Shown here one piece after another: positions 37,802-44,755 of a stretch of 63,204 nt of DNA (positions are counted from its first letter, which is position 1; every line of letters begins with the position of its first letter). The notes under the pieces were generated by a model. That model was not told the origin of the DNA, ran no database searches, and saw only the letters and a program-made list of their open reading frames with translations. Origin of the DNA: a virus; IMG/VR virus record IMGVR_UViG_3300030110_002592, positions 1 through 63,204 of that record; one strand, given 5' to 3'. Both the position numbers and the translations under genes were made by a program.

Positions 37802-37991
37802 CGGTCTTTTGTTGTACGTTCTTTAATCTTTCCTCTAGCCTGATCACAGCTTCGCTGTTAGTCTCTAGAACCTCTACCTTTTTTTCTAACTCATCTAGCC
37901 TATAGCTAGTGGTATAATAGAATCCTACTAGGGTGCAAACAAACACCCCAATAGTTCCTAAGTATTGTACGTCTAGCTTAATCTGTTTCAT
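37758..37991 (-). CDS. Inner-membrane spanin-like protein (Rz-type, 77 aa)
   Basis: One N-terminal membrane helix (LGTIGVFVCTLVGFYYT, residues about 11-27) is followed by a coiled coil (LDELEKKVEVLETNSEAVIR and on). N-in, C-periplasmic topology and overlap with a lipoprotein gene fit an i-spanin, though shorter than lambda Rz (153 aa). Start overlaps the stop of the previous gene at 37991. The order here is spanins first, then amidase. Confidence 0.65.
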   Translation of the reverse strand: MKQIKLDVQYLGTIGVFVCTLVGFYYTTSYRLDELEKKVEVLETNSEAVIRLEERLKNVQQKTDEIYKHIIDFISNS

Positions 37992-38311
37992 TATAACTCT
38001 ACGATAGCTACAGTATAACCTTGTGCCTCTAAGTCTTCTTTGACTTTCTCAGAAGCTAGTAAGATAGTTTGAGTCTGCCCTTGAGCAATGTCAGCTTCTG
38101 CGTTATACAAAGGTTTCATCTCTGAAATCTTTAACACTTGACTGCCTGCTTCAAATGCTGCTGCATTTTCGTAGTAGTACATTCCCATTTGCATATTCAC
38201 ACCATTAGCTGCTGCTGCTAGTTCGATTCTTGCGTATGCGCTGTCCAACTCAATGCTTGTGCCTTGAATAGTTAACTTAGCTGTATCTGATTTTGAAATT
38301 TCTAATGCCAT
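37991..38311 (-). CDS. Small structural protein after the fibre gene (106 aa)
   Basis: An Ala-rich protein starting MALEISKSDTAKLTIQGTSI. It has beta-type stretches, the segment YYYENAAAFEAGSQVL and a C-terminal EKVKEDLEAQGYTVAIVEL. No known motif. It follows the S74 fibre by 18 bp, where fibre chaperones or small tail proteins often sit, but function is not determined. Confidence 0.55.
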   Translation of the reverse strand: MALEISKSDTAKLTIQGTSIELDSAYARIELAAAANGVNMQMGMYYYENAAAFEAGSQVLKISEMKPLYNAEADIAQGQTQTILLASEKVKEDLEAQGYTVAIVEL

Positions 38312-38329
38312 TTTTGTTTTATTTAATGT

Positions 38330-41300
38330 TTATTTATTTTCTAATTCCTTAACTTTTGCCGACAACTCTTGTACCGCCTTAATCAAAGGCATTACTAATG
38401 CTGCGTATTGTATTCCTTGTTTACCATTGCTATCTTCGTTCCAACCGCTAAAGTCTACACCTAGGGAATCCATCGCTGCTTTTAAATCTTGAGCAATAAG
38501 ACCATTATGTACTTTGTCGGTATCAAATTCTCCTTTGATTGGTTCACCTTTTTCCTCATCATACTCAGAGCCGCCTTCTTTAAATCTAGGTTCAAGGATT
38601 GCCTCATCCCAATCAGCAGGGTGTTTTTTAGTATAGGTCTTAGGTTTTAATGCGTTGATGAAGTCTAAGCCTAAAGAAGCATCTTCAATGTTCTCTTTAA
38701 TTCTTTCATCTGATGTTACTGTCCAATCTACTGTAATGTTATTGGTAGCTACTGAAGCATTACCCCATATACCAACATTAGAACCTGAAGCAACCGCACC
38801 ATTACCACAAGCAATCTGATTTGTTCCTGTAGCATTAGCATCGGCATCGTAACCTATAACAGTATTATTAGTTCCCGATGTAATAGCATTTCCTGCTTTC
38901 CATCCTACTGCTACGTTTCCATCTCCATTATCATCTATGCCATATAAAGCTTGGTATCCAATGGCTGTGTTATGCTCTGCTGTGTTAGCAGTTGAACCTC
39001 CATACATGGCTTGAGTACCTATTGCGGTATTCATCTCATTATTTGGGCCATAGCCTGCTTGATATCCTACGTATGTGCTATTTTGCCAATCTACGTTATA
39101 TAAACCTGCTGAATATCCTATGAAAGTATTAGCAGTTCCTGTTGTATTTGAGCCACCACAATTATACCCAATAAACATATTTCCTGAAGCGGTGTTTAGC
39201 TGTCCTGCATAAGCACCAATACAGATATTATTATCTGCGGTAGTTATTGCAGTACCTGCATTTAATCCAAGTAATATATTTCTTAATCCACTTGCAGCAG
39301 TTATACTATCTCCTGCCGTTGCACCAATACAAATATTCTCACCGCTATCGGTAATCTTCATTATCTGTGTTCCTGCACTATTTTTTATTAATAGATTCGG
39401 AGTAGAATCAGTTGTGCCTTGACCTTTAATTTCTAAAGTAGCAGTAGGAGCAACGGCTGCTCTTGCATTACCTGTTCCTGTAGCACCTAAGTTAATCCCT
39501 AATTTGGATTGATTTGACGTAGCATAATCTCCGCTTAATAAATAATGTGGGTTAGTATGACAATGTCCAACGACAAGCTGACCATCGGCAGTAGGGTCAG
39601 GTACACCTACAAACATTCCTAATGCTATGTTTTTATCTCCTGTTGTTGGAACAGAACCACCATTTACACTATAACCAATAACTATATTTGCTGTTCCGCT
39701 CGATATATCTCTACCTGCTTGATTACCAATACCTATGTTCCCATATCCCGTAGTCATATAACAGGCTTGAGTTCCTATTGCCACATTATGACCTGCAGTT
39801 GTGTTTTCGTGCAAAGCAGTTTCACCAATAGCAATATTTTTATCGCCTGAAATTAATTTTTTAGCAGACTGATAACCTAATACAATATTATGTTCGCCTT
39901 CAGTTATAGCAAATCCTGAATAATAACCAATGCTTATGTTGTCATCTCCTGTAGTCAATGAAGCCAATCCTCCTGCACCAAGAGCAATATTTCTTTCTGC
40001 ACTACTTAATGTTCCATGTTGAGGTACACCATCTGCCGTAGCACCATTTTTAAAGAAATTCCACGCTGCACCTGTTCCTGTACACTCTACATCCGTTAGG
40101 TCATTTAATACTGAAGCACCTCCGCCTCCTGCTGCTGCCCATGCGGTAGAGCCATCAGTCTGTGCCGTTAATACATAATCGTTTGCACCTGTTACCGCAG
40201 TAGGTAAAGCATAAGCATTGTTTACTGTTACTTCTCCATCATCGGTTATCTTTAATAAATCATCTCCATCACTTGCTTCTACCAAAAGAGATGTAGTTCC
40301 TGATGTTGTGCCTTGTCCTTTAACATGAAGAGTTGCAGAAGGAACGTCAGTTGTTGCACCATTTATTAATAGCTTACATTCTCCATCAGTAGCATAAGTA
40401 CCTCGCATTAATAAAGCACCTGTACTATAACCAATCGTATATTCTCTTGAAATTCCTACTGCACTTGGATTAGTGGCATATCCCATTACTACATTAAAGC
40501 TACCTGTATAGTCTGAACCATACATAGTATTATATCCAATAGCGGTGTTACCTTGACCACTTGTTATTTGACCACCACCGAATCTACCGATACCAATATT
40601 GTTTCTATATGTCGCTACATTTAATGCTGATTGACCTATAGCTACGTTCATGCCTCCTGTTTGATTAGCACCTAATGCATTATCTCCAACTGAAACATTG
40701 CTTTCTGCGGTTGTTATTGCATTTCCATTATCTTTTCCTATAAGAACATTTTTTCCATTACCTGTAGTAATATTCATCCCTGCACCATATCCCATTATAA
40801 TATTTGATGATGAGGTTGTTAGTAGATAACCTGCTCTGTATCCAAGAGCAATATTATAATCCCCTTCGGTAATAGCTTTTAAGGCATGAGGCCCGATTGC
40901 TAAGTTTGCTCTTGCATCATTAAGCGTTCCTGACAATGCTGCTGAACCTGCTGAATCTCCATTAGCCATCCATATAGAATATTGTAACGCAGTTCCACCA
41001 CTAGCAGTTACTTTAGCATCAGTAAGACCATTGATGTCAGATGCACCACCGCCACTCGCAGCAGCGAAGCTTAAATTACCTGCTCCATCTGTTTGGATGA
41101 TTTGATTAGCTGCTCCATCTGCTGCCGGGAATGTGTAATCGTTAATAGTTAGTGTGCCGTTAGGGATACTGACGTTATCAGTTGAATCTATAGAAATGGC
41201 ATCTGAAGTTGGACTAGCAGTAGGGACATCACTACGAGTGATTTTAAATGAATCGTCTGTCCCGTCTGTATATATAGACCATCTTCGTGCATTGGCTTCG

Positions 41301-41713
41301 TTGAACTGTAAAATAGAATCGTCAGTGCCTGTAGAGTCGATGATGAATCTAGAGTGACCACCATTACTCTCAAATTTAGTGTCTAAGTCGGCAGTCGCAT
41401 CTAAAACGTGTAATGTAAAACTTGGTGATGCTGTTCCAATACCTAAACGATTATTAGTGTCATCCCAAAAGAAGTTTGCATTGTCTTGTGCCAACACACC
41501 TGCTGCACCTAAAAATAAAACCGATCCCTGTGTTCCACTTGTTACTGTATCTCCTATTGCTATACTTGCACTTATAGAAGCACTAAGTTCTGCACCTGTT
41601 ATTTTTTTAGATGCATATGTGCCACCACCTGTATCTTGAGAAATCTCAAATAGATCCGTTGCTGTAAAATTACCCCCAAGGGCCGTTAATTGTGATATTT
41701 TTTTATTTGCCAT
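38330..41713 (-). CDS. Tail fibre/spike with YadA-like repeats and S74 auto-cleaving chaperone (1,127 aa)
   Basis: Residues 1-50 (MANKKISQLTALGGNFTATD) are a base-attachment region like that of the 346-aa fibre. Two internally duplicated blocks follow, each with a DINGLTDAK- or VLNDLTDVE-type segment and a run of N-x-AIG-x-AG beta-roll repeats. The C terminus is a Peptidase_S74 intramolecular chaperone: SDERIKENIEDASLGLDFIN with the catalytic Ser-Lys pair, and HNGLIAQDLKAAMDSLGV. This domain trimerises the fibre and then cuts itself off. Likely host receptor binding. Its start overlaps the stop of the 46-aa gene (TAATG). Confidence 0.85.
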   Translation of the reverse strand: MANKKISQLTALGGNFTATDLFEISQDTGGGTYASKKITGAELSASISASIAIGDTVTSGTQGSVLFLGAAGVLAQDNANFFWDDTNNRLGIGTASPSFTLHVLDATADLDTKFESNGGHSRFIIDSTGTDDSILQFNEANARRWSIYTDGTDDSFKITRSDVPTASPTSDAISIDSTDNVSIPNGTLTINDYTFPAADGAANQIIQTDGAGNLSFAAASGGGASDINGLTDAKVTASGGTALQYSIWMANGDSAGSAALSGTLNDARANLAIGPHALKAITEGDYNIALGYRAGYLLTTSSSNIIMGYGAGMNITTGNGKNVLIGKDNGNAITTAESNVSVGDNALGANQTGGMNVAIGQSALNVATYRNNIGIGRFGGGQITSGQGNTAIGYNTMYGSDYTGSFNVVMGYATNPSAVGISREYTIGYSTGALLMRGTYATDGECKLLINGATTDVPSATLHVKGQGTTSGTTSLLVEASDGDDLLKITDDGEVTVNNAYALPTAVTGANDYVLTAQTDGSTAWAAAGGGGASVLNDLTDVECTGTGAAWNFFKNGATADGVPQHGTLSSAERNIALGAGGLASLTTGDDNISIGYYSGFAITEGEHNIVLGYQSAKKLISGDKNIAIGETALHENTTAGHNVAIGTQACYMTTGYGNIGIGNQAGRDISSGTANIVIGYSVNGGSVPTTGDKNIALGMFVGVPDPTADGQLVVGHCHTNPHYLLSGDYATSNQSKLGINLGATGTGNARAAVAPTATLEIKGQGTTDSTPNLLIKNSAGTQIMKITDSGENICIGATAGDSITAASGLRNILLGLNAGTAITTADNNICIGAYAGQLNTASGNMFIGYNCGGSNTTGTANTFIGYSAGLYNVDWQNSTYVGYQAGYGPNNEMNTAIGTQAMYGGSTANTAEHNTAIGYQALYGIDDNGDGNVAVGWKAGNAITSGTNNTVIGYDADANATGTNQIACGNGAVASGSNVGIWGNASVATNNITVDWTVTSDERIKENIEDASLGLDFINALKPKTYTKKHPADWDEAILEPRFKEGGSEYDEEKGEPIKGEFDTDKVHNGLIAQDLKAAMDSLGVDFSGWNEDSNGKQGIQYAALVMPLIKAVQELSAKVKELENK

Positions 41714-41853
41714 TATTCTGTTATTCTATTGTTTTTGCCGTCCTCAGTAACTCTATAATCAGAAGTTTCTGTAATTCTATAAAATAAACCGGGGGCAAGA
41801 CCTATTAAGATTTGCTTTCCAACTGCTACCAATGTCCCTACCCAAATGCTCAT
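41713..41853 (-). CDS. Small protein with RITE/RVTE repeats (46 aa)
   Basis: MSIWVGTLVAVGKQILIGLA is followed by YRITETSDYRVTEDG and ending NNRITE. The I/V-T-E-D-G type repeat is known from small phage tail proteins. The gene fits exactly: it begins 3 bp after the upstream stop at 41857 and its TAA overlaps the fibre ATG. Probably a small tail component or anchor for the fibre. Confidence 0.6.
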   Translation of the reverse strand: MSIWVGTLVAVGKQILIGLAPGLFYRITETSDYRVTEDGKNNRITE

Positions 41854-41856
41854 TTC

Positions 41857-42342
41857 TTACCAATTTGCAATTAGATTACTAGCTGTAGTTCCTGTATCGT
41901 AAACTCTAATAACTTGTACCGGAACAAACAATCCTGTTGGCACTCCCGCATATGTTACAATATTTCCTGAAGTAGTTTTAACTTTTAAGTCACCTCCTCC
42001 TCCTACATAAATGATTGCTCCTACTCCGTGATTAGCAGAAGGGTTAATATATATTTTATAATTCTTACCTGCTGCTGAAATTATATTTGCTGATAAAGAT
42101 AGTACTGTTGCGCTGTCTATTCCTGTAACTGTAGCAATAGTTCCATCAGTGATGTTTACTATAATTGCGCCTGTAGCTAAACCTTGAATAGAAGTAAAGT
42201 CTTTAGTAGCATCTGTAAGTTTGCTTGCAGCTCCCAAATCAGACTCGCCGGAGATTTGAGAAGAACTTTCCAATGGGATATCTATCGTGTCGCTTTTAAT
42301 AACATCCGAAGCTAATCCTAATTGTAATTTTTGATAGGCCAT
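41857..42342 (-). CDS. Beta-rich structural protein (161 aa)
   Basis: MAYQKLQLGLASDVIKSDTI begins a low-charge, Thr/Gly/Ile-rich beta protein with GAIIYVGGGGDLKVKTTSGN and a C-terminal VPVQVIRVYDTGTTASNLIA. It resembles small head-decoration or fibre-base proteins of phages (compare the 175-aa protein at 24985). Lies at the start of the fibre block, 3 bp before the 46-aa gene. Virion role inferred from composition and place. Confidence 0.6.
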   Translation of the reverse strand: MAYQKLQLGLASDVIKSDTIDIPLESSSQISGESDLGAASKLTDATKDFTSIQGLATGAIIVNITDGTIATVTGIDSATVLSLSANIISAAGKNYKIYINPSANHGVGAIIYVGGGGDLKVKTTSGNIVTYAGVPTGLFVPVQVIRVYDTGTTASNLIANW

Positions 42343-42345
42343 TAT

Positions 42346-42567
42346 TTATTTATTTGCATTCCCATATGGGAACAGATCGTTTAATGTTTTTTTTCTTTTT
42401 CCGCAACCGCAGTCTTTACCTGTGGCTTGTTTGTATTTCTCTACTAATGAATGTATGCCTGTAGCCTTAGTAACCCTTTCTACAGTATCACCAAGGCCCC
42501 TGTCGCGCTGAGTGGGTTTTGGATATCCCGCTCTTTTTTTACCTCCTCTATAATATTTTGCAGACAT
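42346..42567 (-). CDS. Small basic protein with CGCGKR zinc-knuckle-like tail (73 aa)
   Basis: MSAKYYRGGKKRAGYPKPTQ, then VERVTKATGIHSLVEKYKQA and TGKDCGCGKRKKTLNDLFPY. The KDCGCGKRK...LN..FPY end is a recurrent feature of small phage proteins of unknown role. The two cysteines may bind metal with partners from another chain. A long RNA hairpin lies just upstream (42596-42649). Confidence 0.6.
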   Translation of the reverse strand: MSAKYYRGGKKRAGYPKPTQRDRGLGDTVERVTKATGIHSLVEKYKQATGKDCGCGKRKKTLNDLFPYGNANK

Positions 42568-42595
42568 TATCTCATTGAGTTTGTTGTTTTCAATA

Positions 42596-42649
42596 GGGGA
42601 AGGACTTAGGGCAAAAAGAATAAATGAGTCAGCACCCCAAGCCTTCCCT
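42596..42649 (-). other. Long stem-loop in the late transcript
   Basis: In minus-strand RNA GGGAAGG plus CUUGGGG pairs with CCCUAAG plus CCUUCCC: about 14 bp with a one-base bulge and a loop of about 23 nt. One pair is G-U in this RNA but A-C on the other strand, so the structure favours the late transcript. No U-run follows, so it is not a usual terminator. It fills most of the 88-bp gap between two small genes. Confidence 0.6.
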
Positions 42650-42655
42650 CTAAAG

Positions 42656-42835
42656 TTAATACTTCTTGGCTTTGCCTTTAACTTTTTTTAATCTAGGATT
42701 CTTTTTCTTAGCAGCAGCCGAAGCTTTTCGTGTGCTAGAAGCTAGTATAGCAGAAGCTGCCTTCTTACTTACACCCTGCTTCTTAGCAATCTTAGCAGCA
42801 ACATTTTTAAATCCTCTTACTTTTTTAGCCGCCAT
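42656..42835 (-). CDS. Histone-like small basic protein (59 aa)
   Basis: MAAKKVRGFKNVAAKIAKKQ, then GVSKKAASAILASSTRKASA and AAKKKNPRLKKVKGKAKKY. Very Lys/Ala-rich. The pattern of a short helical domain (KIAKKQGVSKKAASAILASS) then a KKNPRLKKVKG tail recurs in tailed phages. Probably binds DNA, perhaps packaged with the genome (inference). Short enough to be missed by common length cut-offs; it fits exactly between its neighbours. Confidence 0.6.
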   Translation of the reverse strand: MAAKKVRGFKNVAAKIAKKQGVSKKAASAILASSTRKASAAAKKKNPRLKKVKGKAKKY

Positions 42836-42837
42836 GA

Positions 42838-43062
42838 TTATTTTTTTATAAGAGAGCTTAAATGTTTCTTGACTTTGCCATCATGAATGCACTTATGCTC
42901 ATAGCTCATAGAATGATCACCACCATAGGCGTGACCGTAATCTTTTTTTGACATTGCTTTACTTTCATCTCTTCTGTCTTTGAAAGATTGCTTGTGTTTG
43001 CCTTTATGTTTCATACCTAAAGACTCATCAAGTCTTGCGTTATATCCTTGCTTATGTTTCAT
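42838..43062 (-). CDS. Small Lys/His-rich protein (74 aa)
   Basis: MKHKQGYNARLDESLGMKHK, then RRDESKAMSKKDYGHAYGGD and a basic C terminus. It contains an internal repeat of the form RxDES-x-(G/A)M, twice. This repeat is a feature of small phage proteins of unknown role. His and Lys richness suggests metal or nucleic-acid binding. Two bp separate it from the next gene. Confidence 0.55.
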   Translation of the reverse strand: MKHKQGYNARLDESLGMKHKGKHKQSFKDRRDESKAMSKKDYGHAYGGDHSMSYEHKCIHDGKVKKHLSSLIKK

Positions 43063-43071
43063 TTTTACTTT

Positions 43072-43629
43072 TTATTTTGATTTATTATGTCGTTTTGTTA
43101 GTGAGGTCTTTGCCTTAACGCCGCCTTTTTTCTTAACTTTGGACGTTGTTAGAGGTTTTTTCTTCTTCTTTTTAGCCTGTTCATACAAATGCCAACCCAC
43201 CTCCTTCATTGGTTCTTGGCTATCTTTTATTTTTCTACCTTTAAAACTAGCATATGCTTTGTCTCCACTACTTTCATACCTTCCGTAAGCACTTAATTTA
43301 TTGCCTACTCTTTTCATTAACTCCTTTCTTCTAGATGCCTCTATCTCATGTTCAGATTTTGATGACTTGCCCTTATACACACTTCCTCCTGCGGGAGAAC
43401 GTCTATATGCTTCATAGCCTTTAGCTTCTTTTTTAGTTCCTGTTCCTTGCCCCCACTTACCATAAAGTTTTGGAGTGCTAAGAGTCTTAGCTTCTTCTTC
43501 CGCAGTCTGAGTAGTATATTTTTTACCTCTATAAGCAAAGGTATTCTTTCCTGCTTTTCTAGCACTTGCAAAAGTTTCTCTAAATCCGCCCTTGCCGCCA
43601 TTTTGCTTTTTTGTTTTACCGTTGCTCAT
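43072..43629 (-). CDS. Basic phage protein with ARKAGKNTF motif (185 aa)
   Basis: The N-terminal part FRETFASARKAGKNTFAYRG, followed by KKYTTQTAEE, is a short conserved module found near virion genes in many tailed phages. The rest is strongly basic, with segments SSKSEHEIEASRRKELMKRV and a Lys-run tail (KKKKKPLTTSKVKKKGG). Likely a virion or head-assembly protein; no enzyme motif is seen. A TATATTTG promoter element lies 37 bp upstream. Confidence 0.6.
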   Translation of the reverse strand: MSNGKTKKQNGGKGGFRETFASARKAGKNTFAYRGKKYTTQTAEEEAKTLSTPKLYGKWGQGTGTKKEAKGYEAYRRSPAGGSVYKGKSSKSEHEIEASRRKELMKRVGNKLSAYGRYESSGDKAYASFKGRKIKDSQEPMKEVGWHLYEQAKKKKKKPLTTSKVKKKGGVKAKTSLTKRHNKSK

Positions 43630-43665
43630 AATCTGTATTTTTATATACTTTTGTTTTGTACTTTA

Positions 43666-43673
43666 CAAATATA
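43666..43673 (-). promoter_or_regulatory. -7 promoter element TATATTTG
   Basis: TATATTTG on the minus strand, 37 bp before the 185-aa gene and just after the stop region of the gene at 43684. It may drive the block of small basic proteins and the fibre genes. Confidence 0.5.
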
Positions 43674-43683
43674 GTAATTTTAT

Positions 43684-43998
43684 TTATTTGGACTTTAACC
43701 TTTCATTTTCCTTTTCAAGATGAACTACTCTCTCTCTAAGAGTTGAAACCTCTTGTGTTAATGATAAAATTTGTTTTCGTAAATCGTCTTTTTCTTCTGC
43801 TGAATCAAAGAGTAATTTTTCTAATTTGCTAACCCTTTGTTTTAAATCGTCTCGATATTGCACACTGTCATTTGTTGTAGATAGTTCTAATTTTTTTTCT
43901 TCCGCTCGAAGCTTCATTCTGTGTTCGAAAAACTTCCATACCCCCGCAGACCCGGCTACAGTAATTAAAGTAATAAGTACTTGGTCTAAATTGTCCAC
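43684..43998 (-). CDS. Membrane-anchored coiled-coil protein (104 aa)
   Basis: A short hydrophobic N-terminal segment (VLITLITVAGSAGVWKFFEH) is followed by a charged linker (RMKLRAEEKKLEL). A heptad coiled coil then runs to the end (RVSKLEKLLFDSAEEKDDLR and on). This architecture is common in flavobacterial phages. It could be a second spanin-like or holin-like lysis protein, or a membrane scaffold. It is distant from the amidase, so lysis is only one option. A TATCTTTG element lies 28 bp upstream. Confidence 0.6.
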   Translation of the reverse strand: MDNLDQVLITLITVAGSAGVWKFFEHRMKLRAEEKKLELSTTNDSVQYRDDLKQRVSKLEKLLFDSAEEKDDLRKQILSLTQEVSTLRERVVHLEKENERLKSK

Positions 43999-44025
43999 TT
44001 GTTTTCGTATTTTTATATCTTTCTA

Positions 44026-44033
44026 CAAAGATA
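44026..44033 (-). promoter_or_regulatory. -7 promoter element TATCTTTG
   Basis: TATCTTTG on the minus strand, 28 bp before the 104-aa gene and in the 60-bp divergent gap shared with the rightward gene at 44059. This is the likely main entry to the late operon. Confidence 0.6.
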
Positions 44034-44058
44034 ATAAAATTAAAATTCACCTAAATTT

Positions 44059-44532
44059 ATGAAGGTAAACATCAAAAAACACTACGAACGCTCGGAGCCT
44101 AAGTACGATTACTTGAAATATTGGAGGGTAATAAGATATTTCTATCAACAAAAGTACGATCTCAAACAAGCAGAGCTAGAGATATTATTGTTCTTATATT
44201 CGGAAATGTACTTCAATAAAACAAAGTTTAAAGAATATGAAAACCTATTTACATGGGATCGAAAAAGATTTAATAATCTTCTTGATCGTGGGTTCATACA
44301 TATGTTTAGGCCAAAGAATAATACCGAAGCCGCCCTCTATGAGGTCACCCATAAAACGCGTACCATGATAACAACCATGTATAAAAAACTCAATGGAGAA
44401 GAAATCCCCGAGCATCCCGACAACAACCCTTTATTTAAAAAGAATGTAAAGTACACCGACAAGGTATACAAGAATATGATTAAAGAAATGAACAAGTCTA
44501 TAAAACAACAACGATATCTCTCTCGAGAATAA
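44059..44532 (+). CDS. Winged-helix-like protein, possible late regulator (157 aa)
   Basis: A basic helical protein: YWRVIRYFYQQKYDLKQAEL (about residues 21-40) and EILLFLYSEMYFNKTKFKEY, then WDRKRFNNLLDRGFIHMFRP, followed by TRTMITTMYKKLNGEEIPE. The helix-helix-strand order resembles MarR-type winged helices, and similar genes occur in Bacteroidota phages. It is the only rightward gene within the leftward arm, divergent from the late promoter at 44026, which suits a late regulator (inference). Its last 35 bp overlap the 3' end of groES on the other strand. Confidence 0.6.
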   Translation: MKVNIKKHYERSEPKYDYLKYWRVIRYFYQQKYDLKQAELEILLFLYSEMYFNKTKFKEYENLFTWDRKRFNNLLDRGFIHMFRPKNNTEAALYEVTHKTRTMITTMYKKLNGEEIPEHPDNNPLFKKNVKYTDKVYKNMIKEMNKSIKQQRYLSRE

Positions 44533-44755
44533 TTGTAAAAGTCTTGCCGTTTATAATCATATCGAATCCTGCACTCCTGTCATAGTAGATAATCTCCCCT
44601 TCCTTTACAGATGTTACTTCTGTACCGGGTTTAACGATTTCCCCTTTCTTATACCTAAACTTATTGGCATCTTCATTAGACAACAATAATCCTGAAGATG
44701 TAGTTATCTCCTCTTCAATGGTATTGATGATGATATATTTATTGACTGCTCTCAT
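44498..44755 (-). CDS. groES: Co-chaperonin GroES (85 aa)
   Basis: Caps the chaperonin ring. Recognisable features: N-terminal strand NKYIIINTIEEE, a mobile-loop equivalent ITTSSGLLLSN (residues 17-27), KKGEIVKPGTEVTSVKEGE with the GEV-x-x-VG-type turn, and C-terminal ERDIVVVL like the E-S-D-I-L-A end of bacterial GroES. It is about 10 residues shorter than bacterial forms. It starts 17 bp inside the end of groEL, so translation is coupled. The order groEL-groES is the reverse of the usual bacterial operon. Confidence 0.88.
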   Translation of the reverse strand: MRAVNKYIIINTIEEEITTSSGLLLSNEDANKFRYKKGEIVKPGTEVTSVKEGEIIYYDRSAGFDMIINGKTFTIILERDIVVVL

